A stretch of 64,000 nucleotides of DNA, from assembly GCA_002892395.1 (NCBI GenBank), contig NBBL01000002.1, positions 62,001-126,000 of the forward strand, read 5' to 3'. The notes beneath the pieces were generated by a model, which was not told where the DNA came from, made no database searches, and saw nothing but the letters and a program-made list of their open reading frames with translations. The stretch is from Lachnospiraceae bacterium. GTDB lineage: Bacteria; Bacillota; Clostridia; Lachnospirales; Lachnospiraceae. Positions 8,691 through 17,353 of this stretch are shown here, piece after piece; position 1 is the first letter of the stretch, and the number at the start of each line of letters is the position of its first letter. The translations under genes were made by a program, and so were the position numbers.

Positions 8691-10226
8691 CTGTATACAC
8701 CCCTGGCTCTGTGCCTTCGCCCCCTCTCGCTTCTGCGCTGCATGAATCCCATACAGCACGACACCCAGCAGGAGGACGCCGAAAACCAGTGAACGCGCAG
8801 CATCCTTCATAAATCCTGCTGCCAGATAGGTCACAAAGGACACGGTCGCGCAAACCGCTGCATACGGCATCTGTGTCGATACATGCACAATGTGATCACA
8901 CTGCGCCCCGGCGGAGCTCATGATCGTCGTATCGGAAATCGGTGAGCAGTGATCGCCGCAGACCGCCCCTGCCATGCAAGCTGACACGCAGATGATCGCC
9001 AGCGGATTTCCACTCTCCAGCGGAAACACCTTCAGGGTGATCGGAATCAAAATGCCAAAGGTTCCCCAGGAGGTTCCGGTGGCAAACGCAAGCCCGCAGG
9101 CAATGAGGAAAATGATTCCGGGGAGGAAGCTCAGCATGCTGCCTGCGCTCCGCTCCACCACACCTGCCACATACTCCGCTGCACCCAGAGAATCCGTCAT
9201 ACTCTTAAGCGTCCATGCCAGGCAAAGGATCATGATGGCGGGAACCATCGCCTTAAAGCCCTCCGAAAGACAGCTCATGCATGCGTGAAAGCGCAGCACG
9301 CGAAAGACCACATAATACACAATGGTCACGAAGAGTGCCACAAAGGAGCCCAGCACCAACCCCACAGACGCATCGCTCCCCGCAAAGGAATCAACAAAGC
9401 TGACTCCCTCAAAAAATCCGCCGGTATAAATCATTCCGATCACACAGCTCACAATGAGTGCGGCAATCGGCAGAATCAGCGCGAGGACACCTCCGTTTCC
9501 GCTTTCCTCTCCGCTCTCTCGGTTCTCCTTCTGCTCTTCCTTTTCCCGCTCCCCTGCCCGCGCTTTTTGCTCGTACGAGCGCATGGGGCCGTAATCCAGA
9601 CGCAGCACCGTCATCGTGACCATCATCAGAATGGTGAGCAGTGCGTAGTAGTTGTAAGGAATGGCACGAATAAAGAGCATCAGCCCGTTGGTTCCTTCCG
9701 GCGCAAAACCGGAGACCGCCGCAGCCCAGGAGGAAATTGGTGCGATGATACAGATCGGCGCCGCTGTGGCATCAATCAGGTAGGCCAGCTTTGCTCTGGA
9801 AACCTGCTGTCTGTCCGTCACCGGACGCATGACACTTCCCACGGTCAGGCAATTGAAGTAGTCGTCAATAAAGATCATACATCCCAAAAGGATGGTCGCC
9901 AGCTGCACGCCGATTCGGGTCTTAAAGCATGTTGCTGCCCAGCGTCCAAATGCGGCGGAGCCGCCCGCCCGGTTCATGAGCGATACGAGAATGCCCAGAA
10001 ACACCAGAAACACCAGGATTCCCACATTGTACGAATTGGAAATCTGAGCAATCAACCCTTCCTGGAAGATATGCACCAGCGTTCCCTCAAACCCGAAGCC
10101 GGAGTAGAACAGCCCCCCCACCAGGATTCCCAAAAATAAGGAGCTGTACACCTCCTTGGTAATCAACGCGAGAACAATCGCCACAATCGGCGGCACCAAC
10201 GCCCAAGCTGTACCATAAAATTCCAT
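8670..10226 (-). CDS. nhaC: NhaC-family Na+/H+ (or organic-ion/H+) antiporter
   Basis: This 518-aa, roughly 12-segment membrane protein has the NhaC-type features: a long hydrophobic N-terminus, FIDDYFNCLTVGSVMRPV in the middle, GTSWGTFGI, and GDHCSPISDTTIMSS in the last third. A charged cytoplasmic loop (QKARAGEREKEEQKENRE) splits the two halves. NhaC proteins exchange Na+ for protons, but many clostridial members probably carry amino or carboxylic acids. The final codons come from a tandem repeat, so the C-terminus is not conserved. A second NhaC-type gene lies at 13901. Confidence 0.87.
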   Translation of the reverse strand: MEFYGTAWALVPPIVAIVLALITKEVYSSLFLGILVGGLFYSGFGFEGTLVHIFQEGLIAQISNSYNVGILVFLVFLGILVSLMNRAGGSAAFGRWAATCFKTRIGVQLATILLGCMIFIDDYFNCLTVGSVMRPVTDRQQVSRAKLAYLIDATAAPICIIAPISSWAAAVSGFAPEGTNGLMLFIRAIPYNYYALLTILMMVTMTVLRLDYGPMRSYEQKARAGEREKEEQKENRESGEESGNGGVLALILPIAALIVSCVIGMIYTGGFFEGVSFVDSFAGSDASVGLVLGSFVALFVTIVYYVVFRVLRFHACMSCLSEGFKAMVPAIMILCLAWTLKSMTDSLGAAEYVAGVVERSAGSMLSFLPGIIFLIACGLAFATGTSWGTFGILIPITLKVFPLESGNPLAIICVSACMAGAVCGDHCSPISDTTIMSSAGAQCDHIVHVSTQMPYAAVCATVSFVTYLAAGFMKDAARSLVFGVLLLGVVLYGIHAAQKREGAKAQSQGCIQDAVKES

Positions 10227-10347
10227 CCTTCAACCTCCTGTCCTGTTCCACATTCCCGCCAAACGTCGCCCGCTCTGCTGCGTCGCCCGGTTCCGTTCGG
10301 TATTGACGAAATCATACCACTCCCTTTTTATAAATGGATATTTATTT

Positions 10348-10392
10348 CAAAAAAACCGGTTTTTATGGACAAAATGTCCATAAAAACCGGTT
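10348..10392 (-). terminator. Rho-independent terminator of copA
   Basis: An 18-bp perfect inverted repeat (arms 10354-10371 and 10375-10392, loop of 3 A) lies 36 bp past the copA stop. Read on the minus strand it is followed by a run of T (10348-10353). Confidence 0.92.
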
Positions 10393-10427
10393 CCTCTGCC
10401 CGCCTTCCCCTGTTCTGCAAGGGGCGT

Positions 10428-10640
10428 TTATGCCCGAATCTCTGTCACGTGATAGCCCCGATCTTCCACTGCCTTTTTTAAAACCTCGTCCGCCACCGCC
10501 TCCTTCAGGGAGACCATCGCGGTCCCTTCCTTGTGGTTCACCGCGGCTTCCTCCACTTGGGGAAGCTGTTCCAGCGCCTGTTTCACGCTGGCCTCACAGT
10601 GCCCGCACATCATCCCCCGGATCAAAAGCTTCTTTTTCAT
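10428..10640 (-). CDS. copZ: Possible independently translated CopZ-like chaperone (internal start in copA)
   Basis: Within copA, in frame, ATG at 10640 is preceded by AGGAGG at 10645-10650 with a 4-nt spacer. From here the product would be a complete 70-residue HMA protein (MKKKLLIRGMMCGHC start), the size of free CopZ. Seen: the SD and ATG. Inferred: that they are used. E. coli copA also yields a CopZ-like product, by frameshifting, so a second product from this gene has precedent in role though not in mechanism. The alternative is that the SD is a relic of an older copA-copZ gene pair. Confidence 0.5.
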   Translation of the reverse strand: MKKKLLIRGMMCGHCEASVKQALEQLPQVEEAAVNHKEGTAMVSLKEAVADEVLKKAVEDRGYHVTEIRA

Positions 10641-13061
10641 GGTGCCTCCTGTTCCGCCGTCTCGGCTCCTATCCAAGCATGCCACTGCTTCCATGGCATC
10701 CGCCTCCTCAAAGAAGCGCCTCCCCTCTTCACTAAGCGGCGCCATCCGCTTCCGATGCTGTCTTTCCTTCCCTGCGGCGCCTTGTATCGGCTCCCAATTC
10801 AGGCGAAGCGCATTCATCACCACACAAAAGCTGGACAAGCTCATCGCCGCCGCCCCCAGCACCGGGCTCATGGCAATCCCGAAGGGGTGTAGGTAAAGAC
10901 CTGCCGCCGCAGGAATCAGCAGCGTATTGTAAAACAGCGCCCAGAACAAATTTTCCAGAATATTCCGGTAAGTCCCGCGGCTTAAGCGAATGGCGGCAGG
11001 CACATCCGAGAGAGCGCTCCGCATCAGCACCACATCGGCCGCATCCATTGCCACATCCGTTCCTGCTCCGATTGCAATTCCGATTTCAGCCCGGGTCAAT
11101 GCCGGCGCATCGTTGATGCCGTCTCCCACCATCGCCACCTTTCCGTATCGTTGCAGCATACGGATCACCGCCTCCTTCTGATCCGGAAGCACCCCTGCGA
11201 TCACCTTCTCCACGCCCACCCGGCGGCCGATTTCCTCTGCGGTTCTCCGGTTGTCCCCCGTCAGCATCACAGTGTGAAGCCCCATGGCCCGAAGGTCAGC
11301 AATTGCCTTCTCACTGTCCTCCTTGACGGCATCCGCCACGGCGATCACCCCCAGCAGGCGCCCTTCCTCTGCAAAGAAGATCGGTGTTTTTCCCGCGTCT
11401 GCCAGCTCTTCCGCCCTTCTTTCCACTTCCTCGCTCACCGAAGCATATCCTCGAACCAGCGAAGCGTTCCCCCCGATCAGCTGTTTTCCCCGGCTTCGAG
11501 CCGTCACCCCGTTGCCCGGAAGGGCCTTGAAATCGGAGAGGGTCTCTGTCTCCGCCTGCACCGAAGCTCCTGCACATGCCTCTGCCTCCGCCCGCGCGAC
11601 AATTGCTCCGGCAAGCGGATGCTCGCTCCGATGTTCCAGGACATAGGCCCGCTGCAAAAGCTCTGCCTCACTGACCCCGTCTGCCGGGAGAAGATCCGTC
11701 ACCTCCGGTTTCCCCGTGGTGATGGTTCCCGTCTTATCCAGCGCCACAATCCACACAGCTCCGGTCTCCTGCAGTGCCTCCGCATGCTTGAACAGGATCC
11801 CGTTTCTTGCTCCGACTCCGTTTCCCACCATGATGGCCACCGGTGTCGCCAGCCCCAGTGCGCAGGGGCAGCTCACCACCAGAACGCTGATTCCCCGGGC
11901 CAGTGCAAAGCCGACTCCCTCATCCATCCAAAGCCACAGCGCAGTCGTGACCAGCGAAAGGATCAGCACCACCGGCACAAAAACACCGGAGATTCGATCC
12001 GCTGCCCGGGCCACCGGCGCCTTGGTAGCCGCTGCATCGCTTACCATCTGAATGATCTGTGCCAGCGTGCTGTCCTCCCCCACGCGCACCGCCCTGCACT
12101 TCAGATATCCGGACTGATTGAGGGTTGCAGATGACACCTGATCCCCGGGTCCCTTATCCACCGGGAGACTTTCTCCGGTCAGGGCAGCCTCATTCACTGC
12201 ACTCATCCCCTCCAGCACCACGCCGTCCGCCGGAATCTGCTCCCCCGGACGAACCACAAACAGGTCGCCTTGCTTCACGCAGTCCGCGGAGATGGTTTCT
12301 TCCTTTCCGTCTCGAATCACGGTGGCAGTCTTTGGTGCAAGCCGCATCAGGCTTCTCAAGGCGTCGGTGGTTCTTCCCTTCGCATATGCCTCCAGCATTT
12401 TCCCCACGGTGATCAGCGTGAGAATCATGGCCGCCGACTCAAAATAAAATTCCGCCGCATACCTCATTACTCGTTCACTGTCCCCGTCTGCCTGCGCCCG
12501 GGTCATGGCAAACAGCATGACCGTGGAATACAGGAATGCAGCTCCCGACCCCAGGGCGATCAGCGTGTCCATATTGGGGGATGCGTGAAACAGACTGCGA
12601 AATCCGCTCACAAAAAATTTCCGGTTGACCACCAGAATGATGCCGGAAAGCAACATCTGCAGCAGTCCCATCCCCACCGGATTATGATGAAAAAAGCGGG
12701 GAAGCGGCCATCCCCACATCATATGTCCCATGGAGGCGTACAAAAGCAATGCCAGAAAGATAAAGGAGATCTGCAGCCGTTTCTTTAGCTCCGGCGTCTC
12801 CCGATCCTGAAGCGCATCCTCCTCCGATTCCAGCGTGCCGGACAGTGCCACCCCTTCCTTTTTTTCCTTCAGCGATGCGCCGTAGCCCGCAGCCTCCACC
12901 GCCTGTATCACTGCTTCCGGCGAAACCTCCCCCTCCACTCCCATGGTGTTTGTCAGAAGACTCACCGAGCAGTCCGAAACCCCCGGAATCCCCGAGACTA
13001 CTTTTTCCACACGCGCCTGACAAGCTGCGCAGCTCATCCCCGTCACTCTGTATTGTTTCAC
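10428..13061 (-). CDS. copA: Copper-exporting P1B-type ATPase with fused C-terminal CopZ-like domain
   Basis: Domains in order: an N-terminal heavy-metal-associated domain (GMSCAAC, Cys11/Cys14), membrane segments, an actuator with TGES, the copper motif CPC near residue 397, DKTGT phosphorylation Asp near 442, GDGIND near 647 and a final MSLSS helix. After a charged 45-residue linker a second metal-binding domain follows (residues 808-877, GMMCGHC). It exports Cu(I) from the cytoplasm. The frame opens at TTG 13079, but GTG at 13061 has GGAGG 7 nt upstream and starts exactly at the HMA domain, so 877 aa is preferred. The C-terminal domain is the size of a free CopZ chaperone, has its own SD and ATG, and may be made separately. 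Confidence 0.93.
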   Translation of the reverse strand: MKQYRVTGMSCAACQARVEKVVSGIPGVSDCSVSLLTNTMGVEGEVSPEAVIQAVEAAGYGASLKEKKEGVALSGTLESEEDALQDRETPELKKRLQISFIFLALLLYASMGHMMWGWPLPRFFHHNPVGMGLLQMLLSGIILVVNRKFFVSGFRSLFHASPNMDTLIALGSGAAFLYSTVMLFAMTRAQADGDSERVMRYAAEFYFESAAMILTLITVGKMLEAYAKGRTTDALRSLMRLAPKTATVIRDGKEETISADCVKQGDLFVVRPGEQIPADGVVLEGMSAVNEAALTGESLPVDKGPGDQVSSATLNQSGYLKCRAVRVGEDSTLAQIIQMVSDAAATKAPVARAADRISGVFVPVVLILSLVTTALWLWMDEGVGFALARGISVLVVSCPCALGLATPVAIMVGNGVGARNGILFKHAEALQETGAVWIVALDKTGTITTGKPEVTDLLPADGVSEAELLQRAYVLEHRSEHPLAGAIVARAEAEACAGASVQAETETLSDFKALPGNGVTARSRGKQLIGGNASLVRGYASVSEEVERRAEELADAGKTPIFFAEEGRLLGVIAVADAVKEDSEKAIADLRAMGLHTVMLTGDNRRTAEEIGRRVGVEKVIAGVLPDQKEAVIRMLQRYGKVAMVGDGINDAPALTRAEIGIAIGAGTDVAMDAADVVLMRSALSDVPAAIRLSRGTYRNILENLFWALFYNTLLIPAAAGLYLHPFGIAMSPVLGAAAMSLSSFCVVMNALRLNWEPIQGAAGKERQHRKRMAPLSEEGRRFFEEADAMEAVACLDRSRDGGTGGTMKKKLLIRGMMCGHCEASVKQALEQLPQVEEAAVNHKEGTAMVSLKEAVADEVLKKAVEDRGYHVTEIRA

Positions 13062-13193
13062 CTGGTTTCCTCCCCTCAACCCTGTCTCTCTTTTCGGCTA
13101 ACCCTCAGGAAAATTATATACCCCCTCCGGTCCCCGGGCAAGCACACTGGCTCCTTCCCCACCGGTTCCAGGGCAGCGCTTCCGGGACGCACA

Positions 13194-13232
13194 AAAGCGC
13201 CGAATCGGAAATCAGATCCCGATCCGGCGCTT
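13194..13232 (-). terminator. Probable terminator downstream of the 13259-13813 gene
   Basis: Imperfect arms AAGCGCCGAATCGG and CCGATCCGGCGCTT form a GC-rich stem with one bulge per arm. On the minus strand it is followed only by TTTTG, so the U-run is weak. Confidence 0.55.
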
Positions 13233-13258
13233 CTCCATGACAGCCGACGCCCTTTATC

Positions 13259-13813
13259 TCACCGCCAGGCCGTCCTCTCATGCTTCTTTTTGTTTTGTTT
13301 CCTGTCCTTCGTTTCCCCGTAGTAGCGGGGAACTCCAGGCTTTTTTTCATCCGATTCTGCCACCTTAATGTCCCGGTGCTCCGCCCGCAGCCAATCCATG
13401 ACCGCCTGTGCATCCGCTTTTGTAAAGAAAAGCCGCTTCACCCGGTCTCCCCGGCTGAAATACAGGGCGACCAGCTTCGGATGATTCCGATCCTCTCTGA
13501 CCACCGCATCGATCTCTTCCCAGCGCCACAATTCGTAATGTGTGGTGATTCGCATCTGGTAAAAGGTCTCTACGCCCCGCCCGGTGACCACCACCCTTTT
13601 ATCCATGAGCAGCACAAGGATATAAAGGATGCCGAAAATCAACGCCACGCGGTACTTTGTGACCAGTCCTCCTGCTATAAGAAACAGGCAAAGAACCAAG
13701 CAGGCCCATTTCATCCAGCTTTTTCGGACCTTGATCGAATGGGTTTGGTAAATCGATCCGGATAATCCCTCCCAGGGAAGCGTTTTTTCCGGAAAGATCT
13801 GATTGATCTCCAT
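13259..13813 (-). CDS. Membrane-anchored protein of unknown function, two TM segments and basic tail
   Basis: I do not recognise this 184-aa protein with certainty. It has a hydrophobic hairpin at about residues 34-70, then a soluble region (VVVTGRGVETFYQ to AVMDWLRAEHRD) resembling the PH-like fold of YcxB-type or bacterial PH-domain proteins, and ends in a strongly basic tail (KDRKQNKKKHERTAWR). It is downstream of the NhaC-type transporter on the same strand (gap 87 bp) and may be the last gene of the hutH transcript; no link to histidine metabolism is evident. Confidence 0.6.
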   Translation of the reverse strand: MEINQIFPEKTLPWEGLSGSIYQTHSIKVRKSWMKWACLVLCLFLIAGGLVTKYRVALIFGILYILVLLMDKRVVVTGRGVETFYQMRITTHYELWRWEEIDAVVREDRNHPKLVALYFSRGDRVKRLFFTKADAQAVMDWLRAEHRDIKVAESDEKKPGVPRYYGETKDRKQNKKKHERTAWR

Positions 13814-13900
13814 ATGATTCTCCCTTCCGGCTGCTTCCCTCCGGGAAGGCCTGAAAACAATGTGATTCGGTTCCTTGTGATTTCGAACCCCTGCTCACCG

Positions 13901-15439
13901 TCAAGCGACGGGCTTCGGAGCCTTTCCGGCAGCGCGCAGCGCCTCCAGATTCCGGATGGCCTTCTCTCTCGCCTCCTCCGGAGCTGCCGCCGGCTTATGC
14001 ATCACCGTCTTTCCGAAGATGTTGGTGTAAGCGCCGTCAGCCCAGAAGATATTTCTTCCGAGGAATGCCGTGACCGCTGCGTAAATCGGGTTCAGCAGGT
14101 TGACAAAGGCGAATGGGAAGTAAACAAAGGGATGAATTCCCAGGATTCCCATCTGATACGCACCGCAGCCGGTCCACGGGAACATAACTGCCCACAGAGT
14201 ACCGCAGTCCTCCAGTGTACGGGAAAGCATGTTTCTTGCAAGTCCCATCTCATCGTATTTGTCCACATAAAGGGGAGCCGGAACACCGATTCCCAGGAAC
14301 TGATCGCCCATGGCCGCGTCGCAGAACAGGGAGGTGGCCAGGGTGGCAAGAATCAGCTGACCTACCGAGTGCAGCCGGTTCTTAAGTCCGCCGAACAGGG
14401 TCTCAACGCAGCCGCAGCGCTCCAGCGCTCCGCCGTAAGCAACGGCAAGAAGGATCAGGTTGATGGTCCACATCTGGTGATTCATGCCGCCTCGGTTCAG
14501 AAGCTTGTCTGCGATTTCGTTTCCGGTCTCCAGCTCAAAACCGTAGTGCAGTGCGTTGAACAGATCGCCGATGTTGTGCATGCCCTGGAAGACGGCCGCA
14601 AACACCACGCCGCAGGCGACAGAAAGCACAACGCCCACCAGCCCCGGAAGCTTCATGATGCAGGCCGCAATGACCACAAGAATCGGGGCCAGAAGAATCG
14701 GGCTCAGATGGAAGTTGCCTGCAATCGCATTCTGGAGATCCTTTGCCACCTGTGCATCGTAGCCCGCTGTATTGATATTCAAGCCCAGCACGGTGTAAAG
14801 AATCAGGGCGATCACAAAGGTCGGTGCCGTGGAGGAAACCATGGCTGTCACGTGATCAAACAGTCCGGTCTCAGAGACAGCCGCCGCCAGATTGGTGGTG
14901 TCGGACAGCGGGGAGAACTTATCGCCGACGTAAGCGCCGGAAATAATCATGCCTGCCGTAATTGCCGGATTGATGCCGAGACCGGCGCCAATGCCGAGAA
15001 ACGCAATTCCCATGGTTCCGGTGGTCGTCCAGGAGGAACCGCAGGCCAGACCCACAATCGCGCACATAATGCAGCCCACCGGAAGGAACAGTGACGGAGT
15101 CAGGAGATCCAGCCCGTAGTAAATGACTGCCGGGATGGTTCCGGACATGATGAAGGATGCCACCAGAATACCTACGGTGCAGAGAATCAGAATTGCTTCC
15201 ATCGTCGCATTCAGGCGATCCAGCATACCGGCAAGCATATCGGAGAAGCTATGCCCGCACATGCTTCCCACCCCGCAGGCCACACAAATGGAAACCGCCA
15301 GCGGCATGTGGGCATCCGTGTACCCGGTGTGACCGAGGAAACCGTAGAGCATCAGTCCCATCATAACAATAATCGGAATGAGTGCCTCCACAACACTGGG
15401 GAGTCTTACCTTTCGCTTGCCAACTTCTTTCTCGCTCAT
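13901..15439 (-). CDS. NhaC-family transporter in the hut region (candidate histidine/urocanate carrier)
   Basis: This 512-aa membrane protein shares the NhaC signatures GDKFSPLSDTTNLAAAV and GSSWTTTGTMGIAFLG, but its charged regions differ from the NhaC gene at 8670. Its position 121 bp downstream of hutH on the same strand implies co-expression. Clostridial hut clusters often contain such a carrier, so import of histidine (or exchange with a product) is the likely role; this is inferred from neighbourhood only. AGAGGGG precedes the ATG. Confidence 0.82.
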   Translation of the reverse strand: MSEKEVGKRKVRLPSVVEALIPIIVMMGLMLYGFLGHTGYTDAHMPLAVSICVACGVGSMCGHSFSDMLAGMLDRLNATMEAILILCTVGILVASFIMSGTIPAVIYYGLDLLTPSLFLPVGCIMCAIVGLACGSSWTTTGTMGIAFLGIGAGLGINPAITAGMIISGAYVGDKFSPLSDTTNLAAAVSETGLFDHVTAMVSSTAPTFVIALILYTVLGLNINTAGYDAQVAKDLQNAIAGNFHLSPILLAPILVVIAACIMKLPGLVGVVLSVACGVVFAAVFQGMHNIGDLFNALHYGFELETGNEIADKLLNRGGMNHQMWTINLILLAVAYGGALERCGCVETLFGGLKNRLHSVGQLILATLATSLFCDAAMGDQFLGIGVPAPLYVDKYDEMGLARNMLSRTLEDCGTLWAVMFPWTGCGAYQMGILGIHPFVYFPFAFVNLLNPIYAAVTAFLGRNIFWADGAYTNIFGKTVMHKPAAAPEEAREKAIRNLEALRAAGKAPKPVA

Positions 15440-15560
15440 AACATAAACCCCTCTTTCTTTGTTTGTGCCACTTATCGTTCCCCGCCGGAGAACCTGCTGC
15501 CTGATTCTCCGGCTGAAATACCGGTTTCAGTCCCCGCGCCGTCTGTATCCGGCCCGGAGC

Positions 15561-17093
15561 TTAATACTCCAATGCTCCGCCGATTGCCTGTTCCACTGCA
15601 GCAATCAGGGAATCATCCCGAATGATCTCCTCGCAGTAGTTGATATCCTCATAAAGCTCTCTGTCCTGATCCAGAGTCGCAACCTTCGCCCGAACCAGGT
15701 CGTAGGCTGCCTGCGTTCCCTTTCCCAGACCCTTGTTTCCCCTTAGGTCAATGCCCTGGCAGGCCACCATCAGCTCCATGGCAAGGACGCGTCTCACGTT
15801 TTTACCGATCTCCGCTGCCTGGCGCGCCGCAATGGTGCCCATGCTCACGTGATCCTCCTGGCCTGCCGAGGAGGGAATGCTGTCTACGCTGGCCGGATGT
15901 GCCAGAACCTTGTTCTCCGATACCAGTGCCGCCGCAGAATACTGAACAATCATAAATCCGGAGCAGACGCCGCCGTGCTGTGTGAGGAATGCCGACAGTC
16001 CGCTGTATGCCGGGTTCACCAGGCGCTCAATTCGGCGCTCGGAAACATTTGCAAGCTCGGACTCCGCAATCTTCAGGAAGTCGAAGCTGAGGGCCATGGG
16101 CTGTCCGTGGAAGTTGCCTCCGGAGATTCCCGCCCTGTCCTCCTGGAAGATGATGGGGTTGTCCGTGACAGAGTTAATTTCAATATCCACATGCTCCTTT
16201 ACATAATTCACCGCATCCTTGGACGCGCCGTGAATCTGCGGGCTGCAGCGAAGCGAATAGGCATCCTGAACCCGAAGCTCTCCCTGTCTGGTGGTATTCT
16301 TGCTGCCCTCCAGCAGTCTCCTCAGGTTCTTTGCCGTCGTAATCTGTCCGTTGTGGGGGCGAACTGTATGCACCCGCTCCTCCAGCGCATCCATAACGCC
16401 GTTCTGTGCCTCGTAATTCAGCGCATCTGCGATATCCGCCACCTTTAAGAGCCGGATCGCATCGTACAGCGCCAAAGAACCCACGGCGGTCATTGCCTGT
16501 GTCCCGTTGTTCAGCGCAAGCCCTTCCTTGGCGGAGAGCTCAATCGGCTCAATGCCGGCCCGCTTCATCGCCTCGGCGCCGTCCAGCAATTCGCCCCGGT
16601 ACCACGCCTTTCCCAGTCCCAGCATGACCAGAACCATATGGGAGAGGGGAGCCAGATCGCCAGATGCGCCAAGAGAGCCCTGGCACGGAATAAACGGCGT
16701 CACGCCCTGATTCAGCATATCAATCATGGTCTGCAGCGTCTCCAGACGGATGCCCGAAAATCCCTTGGAGAGATTGTTGATTCGAAGGAGCAGCATGCCT
16801 CTCGCCACATCCTCCGGGAAGGGATCGCCTGCGCCCACCGCATGAGTGATGATGAGATTTTTCTGAAGCGCTCTGCACTCGTCCGTGCTGATGACCACAT
16901 CGCTGAACTTTCCAAAGCCCGTCGTGATTCCGTAGACGACCTTCTTCTCATCCACCAGATCATCGACAATCTTTCTGGAAGCCAGAACATCCGCTCTGCT
17001 CTTCTCCGAAAGCTCCAGCTTCGCATGATTGCGGCAAACAGCAACAATCTGTTCTACGCTGAGATCCTCACCTGTGATAATGATCTTTTCCAT
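15561..17093 (-). CDS. hutH: Histidine ammonia-lyase
   Basis: The 510-aa enzyme shows the Ala143-Ser144-Gly145 tripeptide (in GSLGASGDLAP) that cyclises to the MIO electrophile, and the family elements YGITTGFG, NNGTQAMTA, QDAYSLRCSPQIHG and SSAGQEDHVSMG. It deaminates L-histidine to urocanate, step one of histidine degradation, in the cytosol. Its promoter at 17183-17215 carries the same paired heptamer operator as hutU. It lies directly downstream of the SARP-like activator gene and upstream of an NhaC-type transporter. Confidence 0.96.
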   Translation of the reverse strand: MEKIIITGEDLSVEQIVAVCRNHAKLELSEKSRADVLASRKIVDDLVDEKKVVYGITTGFGKFSDVVISTDECRALQKNLIITHAVGAGDPFPEDVARGMLLLRINNLSKGFSGIRLETLQTMIDMLNQGVTPFIPCQGSLGASGDLAPLSHMVLVMLGLGKAWYRGELLDGAEAMKRAGIEPIELSAKEGLALNNGTQAMTAVGSLALYDAIRLLKVADIADALNYEAQNGVMDALEERVHTVRPHNGQITTAKNLRRLLEGSKNTTRQGELRVQDAYSLRCSPQIHGASKDAVNYVKEHVDIEINSVTDNPIIFQEDRAGISGGNFHGQPMALSFDFLKIAESELANVSERRIERLVNPAYSGLSAFLTQHGGVCSGFMIVQYSAAALVSENKVLAHPASVDSIPSSAGQEDHVSMGTIAARQAAEIGKNVRRVLAMELMVACQGIDLRGNKGLGKGTQAAYDLVRAKVATLDQDRELYEDINYCEEIIRDDSLIAAVEQAIGGALEY

Positions 17094-17182
17094 GTAACTG
17101 CACCCTCCTTGTTCGTACCTGTCTCGTCGGTCTGCTGCAATCGAACCAAACCGTTGGACGGATCACCAGTATCAATGCAGTC

Positions 17183-17215
17183 ATTGTATCGAATTCGCGT
17201 CTAAAAAACGTCTAT
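17183..17215 (-). promoter_or_regulatory. hutH promoter with SARP-style direct-repeat operator
   Basis: On the minus strand the order is heptamer ATAGACG (17209-17215), spacer TTTT, heptamer TTAGACG (17198-17204), 9 bp, then TACAAT as -10 (17183-17188). Heptamer periodicity is 11 bp and there is no consensus -35. The same layout occurs at hutU. SARP activators are known to bind heptameric direct repeats at 11-bp periodicity about 8 bp from the -10. Confidence 0.75.
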
Positions 17216-17353
17216 TTTTTGGTGTGTTTTTATGATTATACTACTTTCCCATTGAAATTCCCATGTATTTTACCTATAAATATCCGGTTTGAATCGGATG
17301 ATTTTTATTTACTTTACCAGTTTACTTTTTCATCTATGTGCACTTCTACCAAT

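Noticed and set aside
10600-10700. Programmed frameshift in copA like that of E. coli
   Set aside because: The ATPase and the C-terminal metal domain are in the same frame, and no slippery sequence is needed; internal initiation is the simpler idea.
13814-15094. 426-codon plus-strand open frame opposite the NhaC-type transporter
   Set aside because: The minus-strand product is a clear membrane transporter; the antisense frame is His/Gln/Arg-rich with no hydrophobic pattern.
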